The notes below the pieces were generated by a model, which saw only the letters and a list, made by a program, of their open reading frames with translations, was not told where the DNA came from and ran no database searches. Of a DNA stretch of 43,107 nucleotides, positions 17,282 to 27,737 are shown piece after piece; position 1 is the first letter of the stretch; each line of letters opens with the position of its first letter. Origin of the DNA: Erythrobacter sp. (lineage in GTDB: Bacteria > Pseudomonadota > Alphaproteobacteria > Sphingomonadales > Sphingomonadaceae); NCBI GenBank assembly GCA_030065195.1, contig JASJDE010000017.1, positions 1 through 43,107 on the forward strand, read 5' to 3'. The position numbers and the translations under genes are program-made.

Positions 17282-18507
17282 ACAGCGAGACCCAGAAAGT
17301 TGCGGGTGGCGCGAGCAGGCATTTCGTTTTGGCTGCCGGTGGGACAGGCGGGCACTTGATCCCGGCCTTCGCGCTCGCCACCGAGCTGGAGGCACGCGGA
17401 CATCACGTCGCGCTCATCACCGACGAACGCGGCGCCAACATTCCCGGCAAGCCCGAATTCCTGACCGCGCATGTCCTTCCCGCAGGACGCTTTGGCAAGA
17501 ACCCGCTGCGCTGGATCGGCGGGGTGCGCGCCGTACTCGAAGGGCGTAACATGGCGCTGCGATTGTTCGACGCGTTCGAGCCGAGTGCTGTGGTGGGCTT
17601 CGGAGGCTATCCCGCGCTTCCGGCCTTGCTGGCATCGACAGCGGCCAACATCCCCAGTGTCGTGCACGAACAGAACGCTGTGCTGGGTCGGGTCAATCGA
17701 CTTCTCGCGGGCCGGGTCGATGCAATCGCGACTTCTTACGAAAGGGTCGACCGGCTGAAACCCAAGCACGTCGACAAGGTTCACCTCGTGGGCAATCCCG
17801 TGCGCGAGGAAGTGCTCGCAGCGCGCGATGAAGACTTCCCGCCCTTTACCGAGGAAGGTTTGCTGCGCGTGCTGGTGACAGGCGGGAGCCAGGGCGCGAG
17901 CATTCTGTCCGACGTCGTGCCCGACGGGCTGGCTATGCTGCCGCCGATGCTGCGCCAGCGGCTCCAGGTAACCCAGCAATGCCGCAGCGAAGACGTCGAC
18001 CGGGTGCGCGAGCGCTATGCCAATCACGATATCCCGGCCGAGCTTGGAACCTACTTTGAGGACATGCACGAGCGCCTGGCGGACACGCACCTATTCGTGG
18101 GGCGGGCCGGCGCTTCGACCATCGCCGAATTGACCGCGGTCGGACGACCGGCGATTCTGGTTCCGCTCCCGATCGCGACCGACAATCACCAGGCGTCCAA
18201 CACGCGCGAAGTGGTGAAGGCCGGCGGCGCCCGGATGATCCGGCAAGACAACTTCACTCCAAAAGAACTGGCCAAGCAGATCCAGGCGATGGCCCAGAAC
18301 CCCACCAGCCTTTCCAATGCCGCGCACGGATCCTGGAACTGCGGCAGGCCCGACGCAGCAAAGGACCTCGCCGATCTGGTCGAGAGCATGGCGGGTATCG
18401 ACATGATGGACGTCATCCGCGTGGGCGAAGCGGCGCCGCGCGCGGCTCAGACCGCGACAAAAGCGGAAGGTGCGACGCGCAATTCGCCACGGGACGCATC
18501 CGAATGA
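17278..18507 (+). CDS. murG: UDP-GlcNAc:lipid I GlcNAc transferase
   Basis: Converts lipid I to lipid II on the inner face of the membrane. The 409-residue protein has the GT28 signatures: glycine loop [12 protein letters not shown] near residue 20, [18 protein letters not shown], and the second-domain loop VTGGSQGA with [11 protein letters not shown] near the donor site. There is a 30-40-residue C-terminal extension of low complexity (Ala/Arg/Thr-rich) not seen in E. coli MurG. Overlaps ftsW (GTGA) and murC (ATGA). Confidence 0.97.
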   Translation: MNSETQKVAGGASRHFVLAAGGTGGHLIPAFALATELEARGHHVALITDERGANIPGKPEFLTAHVLPAGRFGKNPLRWIGGVRAVLEGRNMALRLFDAFEPSAVVGFGGYPALPALLASTAANIPSVVHEQNAVLGRVNRLLAGRVDAIATSYERVDRLKPKHVDKVHLVGNPVREEVLAARDEDFPPFTEEGLLRVLVTGGSQGASILSDVVPDGLAMLPPMLRQRLQVTQQCRSEDVDRVRERYANHDIPAELGTYFEDMHERLADTHLFVGRAGASTIAELTAVGRPAILVPLPIATDNHQASNTREVVKAGGARMIRQDNFTPKELAKQIQAMAQNPTSLSNAAHGSWNCGRPDAAKDLADLVESMAGIDMMDVIRVGEAAPRAAQTATKAEGATRNSPRDASE

Positions 18508-19934
18508 AAGGTGTCGGCACCGATATCGGTACGATCCATTTCGTCGGCATTGGCGGCATCGGCATGTCCGGTATCGCCGAGGTGATGCACAACCTTGGAT
18601 ATTCGGTGCAAGGCAGCGACCTTGCCGAAGGGCCAAGTGTCGAACGGCTGCGGGCACGCGGCATCGATGTGAGGATTGGCCAAGCGCGCGAGAATGTCGA
18701 AGGAGCTGCGGTGGTCGTCACTTCGACCGCCGTAAGGCGCGACAATCCCGAAGTGGTCGCCGCGCTCGAACACCGAACACCGGTGGTGCGCCGTGCGGAA
18801 ATGCTCGCCGAGCTGATGCGGCTGAAATCGACTGTTGCGGTCGCGGGCACCCACGGCAAGACGACCACGACCAGCATGATCGCTAGCCTTCTCGACACAG
18901 GCGACATTGACCCGACCGTCATCAATGGCGGGATTATCGAACAATACGGCTCCAATGCGCGGCTCGGCGACAGCGACTGGATGGTGGTCGAAGCGGATGA
19001 AAGCGACGGCAGCTTCCTGCGGCTCGACGGCACCATCGCGGTCGTCACCAATATCGATCCGGAGCATCTCGATCACTACGGCGACTTCGATGTGCTCAAG
19101 CGCGCATTCGTGGAGTTCATCCACAACGTTCCGTTCTATGGCGCGGCGATCCTGTGCGTCGACCATCCCGAGGTGCAGGCGGTGATCGGGCAAGTGCGCG
19201 ACAGGAAGGTCGTTACCTACGGATTCTCGCTCCAGGCTGATATTTGCGGCGTGAACATCCGCGCGGTCGATGGCGGCAACACCTTCGATGTAATGATCCG
19301 CCAGCGCGGTGAGGAAGATCGCCGGATCGAAGGCGTGCACCTGCCGATGCCGGGGCGCCACAACGTCCAGAATGCACTCGCGGCGATTGCGGTGGCGATC
19401 GAGATGGGCTGCTCGGACGATGTCATCCGCGAAGGCTTCGGCAGCTTCGGAGGGGTGCGGCGACGCTTCACCAAAGTGGGTTCCGTCGATGTCGAAGGCG
19501 CAAAGGTTCACGTGATCGACGATTACGCGCACCACCCGGTCGAGATTCAAGCCGTGCTCGGTGCGGCGCGCGAAGCCGTCGGCGGAGAGAAGGGCCGTGT
19601 TATCGCGGTCGCCCAACCGCATCGCTACACCCGTCTCAATGACCTGATGGAGGAATTCCAGACCTGCTTCAATGAGGCCGACATGGTCTACGTCACTCCG
19701 GTCTACGAAGCGGGGGAAGACCCGATCGAAGGAGTCGATTCCGAAGCTTTGGTCACAGGCCTGAAATCGCGCGGACACCGTTCGGCCCAGACCATTCCCG
19801 ATCAGCAGGCGCTGGCCGCAGCGCTGGCGGGTGAAATCCGGGCGGGCGACATCGTGGTTTGCCTCGGCGCGGGGGATATCACCCGCTGGGCTTCTGGTCT
19901 TGCCTCTGCGATTGACTCACTACGGGGGCCATGA
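18504..19934 (+). CDS. murC: UDP-MurNAc:L-alanine ligase
   Basis: Adds the first stem-peptide residue, L-alanine. The 476-residue protein starts with the nucleotide fold [16 protein letters not shown], followed by the P-loop [30 protein letters not shown] and [10 protein letters not shown] in the C-terminal domain. The order and spacing are those of MurC. Overlaps murG and murB by 4 nt each. Confidence 0.97.
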   Translation: MKGVGTDIGTIHFVGIGGIGMSGIAEVMHNLGYSVQGSDLAEGPSVERLRARGIDVRIGQARENVEGAAVVVTSTAVRRDNPEVVAALEHRTPVVRRAEMLAELMRLKSTVAVAGTHGKTTTTSMIASLLDTGDIDPTVINGGIIEQYGSNARLGDSDWMVVEADESDGSFLRLDGTIAVVTNIDPEHLDHYGDFDVLKRAFVEFIHNVPFYGAAILCVDHPEVQAVIGQVRDRKVVTYGFSLQADICGVNIRAVDGGNTFDVMIRQRGEEDRRIEGVHLPMPGRHNVQNALAAIAVAIEMGCSDDVIREGFGSFGGVRRRFTKVGSVDVEGAKVHVIDDYAHHPVEIQAVLGAAREAVGGEKGRVIAVAQPHRYTRLNDLMEEFQTCFNEADMVYVTPVYEAGEDPIEGVDSEALVTGLKSRGHRSAQTIPDQQALAAALAGEIRAGDIVVCLGAGDITRWASGLASAIDSLRGP

Positions 19935-20905
19935 ACGAAATGGTGCAACCCGACGACGTCTTTAACTGCGATAACGGCATGGCGCCGACCTGTGCCGTAG
20001 AAGGCGCGACCGATACGCCAGTGCCGATCGAGGGCATTCGCGGGCGTCTGACCCAGGATGCGCCGCTGGCCAAATATGTCTGGTTCAAGAGCGGCGGCCA
20101 TGCCGACTGGCTGTTCGAACCGGCAGACGTTGAGGACCTCAAGGCGTTTTGCGAACGGCTCGACGGCAACATGCCGATCCTGACGCTTGGCGTCGGTTCG
20201 AACATGATCGTGCGCGATGGCGGTGTGCCCGGTGTGGTAATCAAGCTGGGCAAGGAGTTCTCCAATGTCGAGATCACCGGTCCGACGACGCTGAAGGCGG
20301 GGGCTGCCGCGCCGGTCAGCATCGTGTCGCGCCGCGCCGGAAAGGCGGGGATCGACGGATTGGCTTTCTTTACCGGCATTCCCGGTTCGGTGGGCGGCGT
20401 CACCAAGATGAATGGCGGATGCTACGGGCGCGAGACCAAGGACGTGCTGGTCGATTGCGATGTCGTCCTGCCGGACGGTCAGTTCGTGAAGCTGTCGAAC
20501 GCCGACCTGCAATACTCCTATCGACACTCGGCCCTGCCCGATGGGGCGACGGTGGTCGAAGCTCGGTTCGAAGGCTTTCCCGGCGACCCCGAAACAATCC
20601 GGGCGGAGATGGACCGAATCTCGAGCGAGCGGAAGGAATCGCAGCCGATCGGCAGCATGACCGGCGGATCGACCTTCAAGAACCCGCCCGGACACAGCAG
20701 CTGGAAGCTGGTCGATGCGGCCGGCATGCGTGGGTTCAGGCACGGCGGCGCGCAGGTGAGCGAGAAGCACGCCAATTTCCTCATCAACACCGGCAACGCG
20801 ACGAGCACCGAGATCGAGGAACTCGGCGAAATGGTTCGCGAGAAGGTCTATGCGCATTCGGGCCTCCAGCTCGAGTGGGAAATCAAACGGATCGGGCGAC
20901 CGTGA
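19931..20905 (+). CDS. murB: UDP-N-acetylenolpyruvoylglucosamine reductase
   Basis: A FAD- and NADPH-dependent enzyme that makes UDP-MurNAc. The 324-residue protein has the FAD-binding features [11 protein letters not shown] and [13 protein letters not shown], the central [18 protein letters not shown], and the C-terminal GSTFKNP with the catalytic-side region [10 protein letters not shown]. The N-terminal 30 residues are poorly conserved. Overlaps murC (ATGA) and ddl (GTGA). Confidence 0.97.
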   Translation: MNEMVQPDDVFNCDNGMAPTCAVEGATDTPVPIEGIRGRLTQDAPLAKYVWFKSGGHADWLFEPADVEDLKAFCERLDGNMPILTLGVGSNMIVRDGGVPGVVIKLGKEFSNVEITGPTTLKAGAAAPVSIVSRRAGKAGIDGLAFFTGIPGSVGGVTKMNGGCYGRETKDVLVDCDVVLPDGQFVKLSNADLQYSYRHSALPDGATVVEARFEGFPGDPETIRAEMDRISSERKESQPIGSMTGGSTFKNPPGHSSWKLVDAAGMRGFRHGGAQVSEKHANFLINTGNATSTEIEELGEMVREKVYAHSGLQLEWEIKRIGRP

Positions 20906-21879
20906 GCGAGACGGAAACCCTCCATGTCGCCGTCCTGATGGGGGGCTGGGCCAATGAACGCGAAGTCTCGCTGATGAGCGGCGCGGGCGTTGCCGACGCG
21001 CTAGAGATGAAGGGGCACCGCGTCACCCAGATCGATATGGGTCGCGATGTTGCACAAAGGATTGCCGAGACTTCGCCCGACGTTGTTTTCAACGCGCTGC
21101 ACGGCGTCCCCGGTGAAGACGGAACGGTGCAGGGCATGCTCGACCTGATGGGTTTACCCTATACGCATTCGGGTCTTGCGACGTCGGTGGTCGCGATCGA
21201 CAAGCAGCTGACCAAGCAGGCGCTTATTCCCCATGGAATCCCGATGCCGGGAGGGCGGATCGTCCCGGTCGCGGAATTGCACGAACGCGATCCGATGGCG
21301 CGGCCCTATGTGCTCAAGCCGGTCAACGAAGGCTCTTCGGTCGGTGTCGCAATCATCACCGAAGACAGCAATGTCGGCAATCCTATTGCGCGCGACGCTG
21401 CTGGACCATGGCAGGATTTCGACGAGCTGCTTGCCGAGCCCTTCATCAAGGGGCGAGAGCTGACGACGGCGGTGATCGACGGACCGGACGGCTCACGCGC
21501 CCTGGGTGTGACCGAACTGATTATCGAGCACGGTTTCTACGATTACGAACACAAATACACCGAAGGCCGCACCCAGCATGTCTGTCCGGCGCAGATCCCG
21601 ACCGAGATCGCGGCGCTTTGCGAACAGTATGCCCTGAAAGCGCATGAAGTGCTCGGCTGCCACGGCACCAGCCGAACCGACTATCGCTGGGACGACGAGC
21701 TGGGCGAGGACGGGCTGTTCGTACTCGAAACAAACACCCAGCCCGGCATGACTCCGCTCAGCCTCGTTCCCGAACAGGCCAAGCAAGCCGGGATCGACTA
21801 TCCCGATCTGTGCGAGATGATCGTGCGCGAGGCGCTCAGGGTTCATCCGCAAAAGGCGACAGGAGGCGCCGATGGCTAA
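20902..21879 (+). CDS. ddl: D-alanine:D-alanine ligase
   Basis: Makes the D-Ala-D-Ala dipeptide used by MurF. The 325-residue ATP-grasp enzyme has VLMGGWANEREVSL near the N-terminus, NALHGVPGEDGTVQG, YVLKPVNEGSSVGV (ATP-binding lysine region), HGTSRTDYRW and ETNTQPGMT. The first glycine-rich motif reads GGWANEREVS rather than the more usual GG.S.EREVS. The GTG at 20902 overlaps the murB stop; the same frame is open far upstream inside murB, but that part is antisense-like noise. The stop overlaps the ftsQ start by 8 nt. Confidence 0.96.
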   Translation: MSETETLHVAVLMGGWANEREVSLMSGAGVADALEMKGHRVTQIDMGRDVAQRIAETSPDVVFNALHGVPGEDGTVQGMLDLMGLPYTHSGLATSVVAIDKQLTKQALIPHGIPMPGGRIVPVAELHERDPMARPYVLKPVNEGSSVGVAIITEDSNVGNPIARDAAGPWQDFDELLAEPFIKGRELTTAVIDGPDGSRALGVTELIIEHGFYDYEHKYTEGRTQHVCPAQIPTEIAALCEQYALKAHEVLGCHGTSRTDYRWDDELGEDGLFVLETNTQPGMTPLSLVPEQAKQAGIDYPDLCEMIVREALRVHPQKATGGADG

Positions 21880-22777
21880 GATAAAACGTGGCGGAAAGGG
21901 CGTTCGGCGCGCGGCGAAAGCATCGAACCGTGCCGCCGGCGCGCGCCGGGCGAAGGCAAAGACGACCGGGTTCGTCGACACCGTAATGGGCGTCTTGCCG
22001 TTCACCGAGGAGCAGTGGACCAGAATCTGGCTCGCCGTGATCATCGGCGGTGCGGTTGCGCTTGCGTGGGTGATCGCCAACCTTGCCGGTGTGCCTGCAA
22101 TGGCCCAGGCGGAAGTCGGGCGGATCGCCTCGGACGCCGGTTTCGAGGTCCGCCATGTCCGCGTCACGGGCACCAGCCGAATGGATGAACGCCAAGTCTA
22201 TGCCCGCGCTTTGGCCCAACGCGACCGGCCGATGCCACAGGTCGATATCGAAGCACTTCGTGAGGAACTGCTCGAACTTCCTTGGGTGAAGGATGCGCGC
22301 GTTTCAGTCCAGTTGCCGCAAACGCTGGCGATCGATATTGTCGAGCGCGAACCTCATGCGGTGCTGGAGAAACCTGACAGGCTGATGCTGATCGATGCGT
22401 CGGGCGTAGAGCTGGAACCGATTGCGCGCGACAAGGCCTCAGACCGGCTTCGCATTTCCGGACCCGGCGCGGCCAAGCAGGTCGCACCACTCGATACGCT
22501 GTTGGCCTCGGCCCCGGCTTTGCGGCCGCAGATCGAAGCGGCGGAATGGGTCGGCAATCGCCGCTGGAACGTCACTTTCAAAACCGGGCAAGTGCTGGCG
22601 CTGCCTGAAGGCAGGGACGAATCCGCCAGTGCCCTAATAAAGTTTGCCCGGATGGACGGTCAAAACCGGCTGATCGGCGGCAAGGTAGCAACTTTCGACA
22701 TGCGCGCACCGCCGCGTATCTACATGCGCGTGCCCGGCCGGGGCGATCGGATCGAATTGGCGGAGGCTGGAAACTGA
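21872..22777 (+). CDS. ftsQ: Cell-division protein FtsQ
   Basis: A bitopic divisome protein that recruits FtsL/FtsB. The 301-residue protein has a long, very basic cytoplasmic N-terminus (residues 1-35), a membrane segment (about 50-73), a POTRA domain starting FEVRHVRVTGTSRM, and a beta domain with LPQTLAIDIVEREPHAVLE. The order is that of FtsQ. It begins 8 nt inside ddl and its TGA shares one base with the ftsA ATG (TGATG). Confidence 0.95.
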   Translation: MAKIKRGGKGVRRAAKASNRAAGARRAKAKTTGFVDTVMGVLPFTEEQWTRIWLAVIIGGAVALAWVIANLAGVPAMAQAEVGRIASDAGFEVRHVRVTGTSRMDERQVYARALAQRDRPMPQVDIEALREELLELPWVKDARVSVQLPQTLAIDIVEREPHAVLEKPDRLMLIDASGVELEPIARDKASDRLRISGPGAAKQVAPLDTLLASAPALRPQIEAAEWVGNRRWNVTFKTGQVLALPEGRDESASALIKFARMDGQNRLIGGKVATFDMRAPPRIYMRVPGRGDRIELAEAGN

Positions 22778-24120
22778 TGGCGAGCAAAGCGGCAACCCGC
22801 GCCAACAAGGCGGCTGTCACCAAGGCGAGGCTCGCCAAGGTCTTCGGCGCGGTCAATATCGGCAGTTTCCGCATCTCCGCGATGATCATGGGCGAAACCG
22901 AAACCGGCGACCTGCTGGTGCTCGGATCGGGGCATCGTGCCAGCCAGGGTATCAAGCGCGGCTACGTCACCGACATGAAGGCCGCCACCTACGCGATCCG
23001 CGACGCGGTCGAGCGCGCGGAAAGGAACGCGGGGACGAGTGTCCAGAGCGTGTGGGTCGCGTGCTCGGGTGCCGGGCTCAAAAGCAGCGTTTCCAAGGTT
23101 GAAATCGAGATTGGCGGTCGCCGGATCGAAGAGGAAGATGTCGAACATCTGCTCGTCGCTGCGCGCGATACGATCCAGCCCGATGGTCGCAGCGTGCTGC
23201 ACGCGCAACCGGCGCATTATACGCTCGACGGGGCGCACGGCGTTGCCAATCCGCGCGGGCTCCATGCCGAGAGGCTCGGTGTGGATGTGCACGTAATGCT
23301 CGCCGACGGCGCCCCTGTGCGCAATCTCATGGAAGCGGTTCAAAGCGCTCATCTCGAAGTCGAGGCGGTGGTCGCGGCGCCGCTCGCTTCGGGTTATTCG
23401 TGTCTAAGCGAAGAAGAACGCGAACTCGGCGTTGCGCTGGTCGAAATCGGCAGCGATGTCACCAATGTCTCTGTATTCGCAGGCGGGATGTTGCTGGGGC
23501 TTCGCGCGGTGCCCATGGGTTCGGGCGACATCACCGATGCGGTCGCGAGTGCTTTCGGCATTCGCAGGTTCCAGGCCGAAAGGCTCAAATGCGTCTCGGG
23601 TTCGGCCATCGCCAGCCCCAGCGACCACCGAGAGATGATCCCCGTCAACGGTCCGAACGAAGGTTTCGACGGCGATGGCGCAAGCCCGGTCGCACGCGGA
23701 GCCGACGACAAGAACCGGATTGCCCGCGCCGAGCTGGTTTCGGTGATAACGCAGCACCTTGCGCAGCTGACGGCGGAAGTTGGCAAAGCACTGAAGGAAA
23801 TGGGCTTTTCAGGCACGCGTGCAGGGCAGGTGGTCCTGACAGGCGGTGGCGCCGAACTCGCCGGACTCGCCGAGTTTACCCAAAGCGCTTTGGGCATGCC
23901 GGTGCGGATTGGGCGCACGCCGTCGCTCAAGGGTCTGCCGGAAGCGCATTCGACACCCGGATTCTCGACCCTTGCCGGGCTGTGTCTCTACGCGGCGGAA
24001 GACCCGGTCGACATCCGTTCGGTGGGTTCCCATTTCTCGGCAATGCGCCCCGCCAACGGTCCTTTGGGAGCGCCGATGGCAATCGGCGGATTGCTGCGGG
24101 CACTGCGCCAGTATTTTTAA
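22777..24120 (+). CDS. ftsA: Cell-division protein FtsA
   Basis: An actin-like ATPase that anchors FtsZ to the membrane and signals to the late divisome. The 447-residue protein begins with a basic stretch, then the phosphate-1 region VNIGSFRISAMI, the SHS2 region RGYVTDMKAATYAIRDAVERA, the phosphate-2 motif VEIGSDVTNVSVF, and the adenosine motif LTGGGAELAG. A C-terminal amphipathic stretch (GGLLRALRQYF) fits the membrane-targeting helix. The insertion around residues 285-310 (NGPNEGFDGDGASP) is low-complexity. It is the last gene of the overlapping series. Confidence 0.96.
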   Translation: MASKAATRANKAAVTKARLAKVFGAVNIGSFRISAMIMGETETGDLLVLGSGHRASQGIKRGYVTDMKAATYAIRDAVERAERNAGTSVQSVWVACSGAGLKSSVSKVEIEIGGRRIEEEDVEHLLVAARDTIQPDGRSVLHAQPAHYTLDGAHGVANPRGLHAERLGVDVHVMLADGAPVRNLMEAVQSAHLEVEAVVAAPLASGYSCLSEEERELGVALVEIGSDVTNVSVFAGGMLLGLRAVPMGSGDITDAVASAFGIRRFQAERLKCVSGSAIASPSDHREMIPVNGPNEGFDGDGASPVARGADDKNRIARAELVSVITQHLAQLTAEVGKALKEMGFSGTRAGQVVLTGGGAELAGLAEFTQSALGMPVRIGRTPSLKGLPEAHSTPGFSTLAGLCLYAAEDPVDIRSVGSHFSAMRPANGPLGAPMAIGGLLRALRQYF

Positions 24121-24153
24121 CCCGCGAGGGGCAAATTGTAGTAAACAAGCCAC

Positions 24154-24162
24154 TGTGGATAA
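24154..24162 (-). promoter_or_regulatory. DnaA box in the ftsA-ftsZ intergenic region
   Basis: TGTGGATAA on the plus strand is an exact match to the 9-nt DnaA-box consensus TTATCCACA on the minus strand, 90 nt upstream of the ftsZ start codon. In Caulobacter, DnaA is known to act on ftsZ transcription. A weak -35/-10 pair (TTGTAG at 24136, GATAAG at 24158) would overlap the box. Confidence 0.6.
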
Positions 24163-24193
24163 GGAGTTGCGCGGGATAACCGGCGCATCGCGA

Positions 24194-24204
24194 TTGTGTC
24201 ACAA
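24194..24204. promoter_or_regulatory. Short palindrome upstream of ftsZ
   Basis: TTGTGTCACAA is an 11-nt perfect palindrome around a central T, 48 nt before the ftsZ ATG, in the same gap as the DnaA box. It has operator-like symmetry; the binding protein is unknown and a chance match is possible at this length. Confidence 0.3.
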
Positions 24205-24251
24205 ACAACAAGACGCAAATGGTGGGGCAACCGCGTCTGGAGGAATAGCTG

Positions 24252-25985
24252 ATGAGCATCAATATTGGACCTGCGGCGACTGATGAAATGCGCCCCCGGA
24301 TCACCGTGGTCGGGATTGGCGGAGCCGGTGGCAACGCGATTGCCAACATGATCTCTGCCGAGATCGAAGGCGTCGATTTCATCGTTGCCAACACCGACGC
24401 GCAGGCCCTCAGCACCAGCCCGGCGGATAGGCGAATCCAGCTCGGTCCCGACATCACCGGTGGCTTGGGTGCGGGCGCGCGCCCGGAGGTTGGCAAGGCT
24501 GCCGCCGAAGAAACCGTTTCCGATATCGAAGCGGCACTCGAAGGCGTAAACATGGTCTTCATCGCCGCCGGCATGGGCGGCGGGACCGGGACCGGAGCGG
24601 CCCCCGTGATCGCCGAAGCCGCGCGGCGCAAAGGCGTGCTTACGGTCGGGGTCGTTACCAAGCCGTTCCTGTTTGAAGGCACGCGCCGGATGCGCGCTGC
24701 CGAAGCCGGGATCGACGAGCTCCAGAACCATGTCGATACGCTGATCGTCATTCCAAATCAGAACTTGTTCCTGGTCGCGAAGGCCGAGACGACCTTCAAA
24801 GAAGCATTCCAACTCGCCGACGAAGTACTGCAGCAGGGTGTGCGCTCGATCACCGACCTCATGGTGATGCCAGGCCTTATCAATCTCGACTTTGCCGACG
24901 TTCGCTCCGTCATGAGCGAGATGGGCAAGGCAATGATGGGTACGGGCGAGGGCGAAGGCGAAAATCGCGCACTCGACGCTGCCGAGCAGGCGATCGCCAA
25001 CCCGCTGCTTGACGGTGTGTCGATGCAGGGTGCCAAAGGCGTGATCATCTCGATCATCGGCGGCGAAGACATGAAACTGCTCGAAGTCGACGAAGCGGCA
25101 AACCACATTCGCGAACTGGTCGACGAAGACGCCAACATCATCTGGGGCAGCGCTTTCAACCCCGATCTCGATGGAAAGATCCGGGTATCCGTGGTTGCAA
25201 CCGGCATCGAACAGAGTGCCAGCGGCGTAGCTGATACGACCGCGCCGGTCGCCCTGTCGAGCGCGCGCGCACCGAAACGGCCGGTGCTCGAACTTGGCGG
25301 TGAGGCTGAAGAAGCGAGCGAGACGGTTGAAGAAGCGGAAGAAACACCAGCGGTACAGCCACTCGCTCCGCCAATCGTTCCGCCCGTTACCGAAGAGCTC
25401 GCCGAAACCGTGCAGGAACCTGCAAATGAAGCCGAACCGTTCGATCTTTCCGGCATGCAGGCAGGCGACGAAATGGGTGACGAAGGCGACGATGTCGACG
25501 AGATCGTCGACCCGCTCGCCGGTCTTCGCGGAATTGAGGAAGACGAGGAGGAGGCTGCCGAGAGCGAAATGCCCGAGCCTGCCGACGAGCGCCATTTTGG
25601 CGAGCCGGCAGAAGGCGCGGATGAGGAAGAAGACGCGCTCGACCTGACGGCGGAACTCAGCGATGGCGACGATGTGGAAGCCGAAGACGACGATCTCCTA
25701 GCCGATGCCGATCGCCTCGCCGCTGATGACAATCCAGTCGAATCGCGCGCAGAATCGTCGCGCAAGCGACCCGTTCTGGGCGGCGATGACGACGAGAATG
25801 CGGGACCCGGTCCCGATGTTGCGGCGGCCAGCACTCCGGCGGGCGGCAGCACGCTCTTTGAACGGATGGCCAACCTGTCGCGCGGTTCGGGCTCGGATGA
25901 AGACGAGGACGATGAGGACGGCGACGATGACGATGCGCCCGCCCTTTCGATTCCGCGCTTCCTGGGTCGCCAGAACAACCAATAG
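24252..25985 (+). CDS. ftsZ: Cell-division GTPase FtsZ
   Basis: The tubulin homologue that forms the Z ring. The GTPase core (about residues 14-320) has [11 protein letters not shown], the tubulin signature GGGTGTG at 109-115, and the T7 loop [11 protein letters not shown]. The ATG follows TGGAGGAA. The protein is 577 residues against 383 in E. coli: residues ~325-560 form an acidic linker rich in Glu, Asp and Ala, ending in the conserved C-terminal peptide [11 protein letters not shown] (567-577) that binds FtsA. Long linkers are known in alphaproteobacteria (Caulobacter). It has its own 131-nt upstream region with a DnaA box, so some transcription is probably independent of the operon. Confidence 0.98.
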   Translation: MSINIGPAATDEMRPRITVVGIGGAGGNAIANMISAEIEGVDFIVANTDAQALSTSPADRRIQLGPDITGGLGAGARPEVGKAAAEETVSDIEAALEGVNMVFIAAGMGGGTGTGAAPVIAEAARRKGVLTVGVVTKPFLFEGTRRMRAAEAGIDELQNHVDTLIVIPNQNLFLVAKAETTFKEAFQLADEVLQQGVRSITDLMVMPGLINLDFADVRSVMSEMGKAMMGTGEGEGENRALDAAEQAIANPLLDGVSMQGAKGVIISIIGGEDMKLLEVDEAANHIRELVDEDANIIWGSAFNPDLDGKIRVSVVATGIEQSASGVADTTAPVALSSARAPKRPVLELGGEAEEASETVEEAEETPAVQPLAPPIVPPVTEELAETVQEPANEAEPFDLSGMQAGDEMGDEGDDVDEIVDPLAGLRGIEEDEEEAAESEMPEPADERHFGEPAEGADEEEDALDLTAELSDGDDVEAEDDDLLADADRLAADDNPVESRAESSRKRPVLGGDDDENAGPGPDVAAASTPAGGSTLFERMANLSRGSGSDEDEDDEDGDDDDAPALSIPRFLGRQNNQ

Positions 25986-26091
25986 CGCAGGCGAGAAGGC
26001 GGCGCTTCAGCCGAAACGAAGCTCCATTCGCCTCACGTTCATCGCCGTCCGACTAGCGGCCGGGCGAATTCGTTCTAGCTCTGAAGGCTCA

Positions 26092-27594
26092 ATGACACTT
26101 GCGCGCGTTTCTGCTGTTGGATTGGTCCTGACGACCATGGCTGTTGCGTCGACGCTGCCTGCTGCGGTCTGGGCACAGAACTCCACATCTCGACCTGTCG
26201 TCCAGCCGCTGCCTTCTCCCGAAGTCGAGCGGCTTAATGCTGCCTTGAGGAGACTGGCCCGTCGTCCGCGCGATCTCGATGCCCTGATCGAGGCCGGCAA
26301 TGCCGCATTGCGCGTCGACGACCTCGATGCCGCGATCGGGTTTTTCGGCAGGGCGGAGGAACTTTCCTCGGACAATCCCCGCGTAAAGATGGGGCAGGCA
26401 GCTGTATATCTGCGGTCCGGGCGTCCGATCGAGGCGCTGCGCTTGTTTTCCGAGGCCGAGACTGCGGGAGCCTCGGCGCGCGAAGTGCTTGCAGATCGCG
26501 GACTGGCTTACGACCTAGTCGGCGACCAGACGCGAGCGCAAGCGACCTATCGTCAGGCCCTGCGCCAGGATCCGGAAAACGGCCTTGCGATACGGCGGAT
26601 GGCGGTGAGCCAAGCGATAATGGGAGAACAACGCGCGTTCGAGGCGACCCTCAGGCCGCTGATCGACAAGCGCGATTTTGCCGGTTTCCGGGCTCGGGCG
26701 TTCGGGCTCGCTATCCTGGGCGAGCAGGATCGCGCCGCGGCGATCACCGAGGCCGTCATGCCCCGCGACCTTGCAGCCCGGATCACTCCCTATCTCGAAT
26801 TCATGCCGCGTCTGACCAAAGCGCAGCAGGCAGCTGCCGCCAATTTGGGGATTTTCCCAAGGGCAGCCGAAATCGGACGCGATGATCCCCGAATTGCCAA
26901 CTTTGCCGCGGCGAATTCCGGGGCCGCATCGGGGTCGGCCCAAATTGAGGCGGGCGATCGTCTCGAACCAGTCGGCGAACCGTTGGGTACGCCAACGACC
27001 GAATTGGCCCGGGCCGAGCCGCAGACCGCCAGCGCCTCCGATCCTGCAGCGGCGCAGCAGGCTTCGCGCACGCCGCCGCCCGTCAATCTTGCCGTTCGCC
27101 CCGACCCGGGAGCTGGATTCGATCTCGCTCGTGTCGAAAACGACGGCAATCGCGGCGCAGCCACCTCTCCCAGCGCATCCGACCGGCCGAATTTCTCCGA
27201 CGCCTTCGGATCGCTCGATTCGGGCGACATGCCCGATGCAAAGGCCGGCGACGGCGCGGTGAACATCGCCGCTATCGATGTTCCGCGTGAAGCCGCGGCC
27301 CTTCCGGAACCCGTCGAACCTGAGCATCCCCGACGGATTTGGGTCCAGGTCGCCACCGGGCGCGATCGTGATGCATTGCGTTTCGACTGGCGCCGGATAT
27401 CGCGCAGAGCATCCCGATTGCTGCGCGACTACGAACCGCATGTGGTCGCCTGGGGACAATCCAATCGCCTGCTCGCGGGACCGATTGAAAGCACGGGCGA
27501 AGCGCGGCGCCTGGTCAACGCCTTGGGCGAGATGGATATCGATACCTTTTCCTATATCAGTCCCGAAGGTACTGAAATTCAGGAATTAAGATAA
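26092..27594 (+). CDS. Secreted TPR and SPOR domain protein
   Basis: A 500-residue protein with a cleavable signal peptide (residues 1-28, ending AVWA-QN), TPR-like helical repeats (about 45-270; for example AALRVDDLDAAIGFFGRAEEL and RGLAYDLVGDQTRAQATYRQ), a Pro/Ala-rich linker, and a C-terminal SPOR domain (about 425-500, beginning RRIWVQVATG). SPOR domains bind denuded glycan strands at the septum. Its place 106 nt after ftsZ, where many proteobacteria have lpxC, supports a cell-division or septal-remodelling role. The ATG at 26092 has GAAGG 5 nt upstream and gives the signal peptide; the open frame further upstream overlaps ftsZ and is rejected. Confidence 0.85.
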   Translation: MTLARVSAVGLVLTTMAVASTLPAAVWAQNSTSRPVVQPLPSPEVERLNAALRRLARRPRDLDALIEAGNAALRVDDLDAAIGFFGRAEELSSDNPRVKMGQAAVYLRSGRPIEALRLFSEAETAGASAREVLADRGLAYDLVGDQTRAQATYRQALRQDPENGLAIRRMAVSQAIMGEQRAFEATLRPLIDKRDFAGFRARAFGLAILGEQDRAAAITEAVMPRDLAARITPYLEFMPRLTKAQQAAAANLGIFPRAAEIGRDDPRIANFAAANSGAASGSAQIEAGDRLEPVGEPLGTPTTELARAEPQTASASDPAAAQQASRTPPPVNLAVRPDPGAGFDLARVENDGNRGAATSPSASDRPNFSDAFGSLDSGDMPDAKAGDGAVNIAAIDVPREAAALPEPVEPEHPRRIWVQVATGRDRDALRFDWRRISRRASRLLRDYEPHVVAWGQSNRLLAGPIESTGEARRLVNALGEMDIDTFSYISPEGTEIQELR

Positions 27595-27737
27595 GTATTT
27601 CGGCCGATCCCCGACTTTCTTTGCACAAGCTTTGAACAAGCGAGCGGGGTTCTCCCCAAGAGCCGTTTGCGCCTCCATTGCCAAATGCTGCGTCGGGGAT
27701 GCATCTGACCGGAAATGATTTGTGTGAAGGCCCCCGC

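Noticed and set aside
20149-20901. A 576-residue ORF joining part of the murB region to ddl
   Set aside because: The first 251 residues are an out-of-frame Arg-rich reading of murB; ddl starts at the GTG at 20902.
24758-25978. A 406-residue minus-strand ORF, Ser-rich, antisense to ftsZ
   Set aside because: The serine runs are the complement of the Asp/Glu codons of the FtsZ linker; no independent signals.
25705-26091. N-terminal extension of the TPR-SPOR protein into ftsZ
   Set aside because: It would overlap ftsZ by 281 nt and bury a clear signal peptide; the ATG at 26092 is better.
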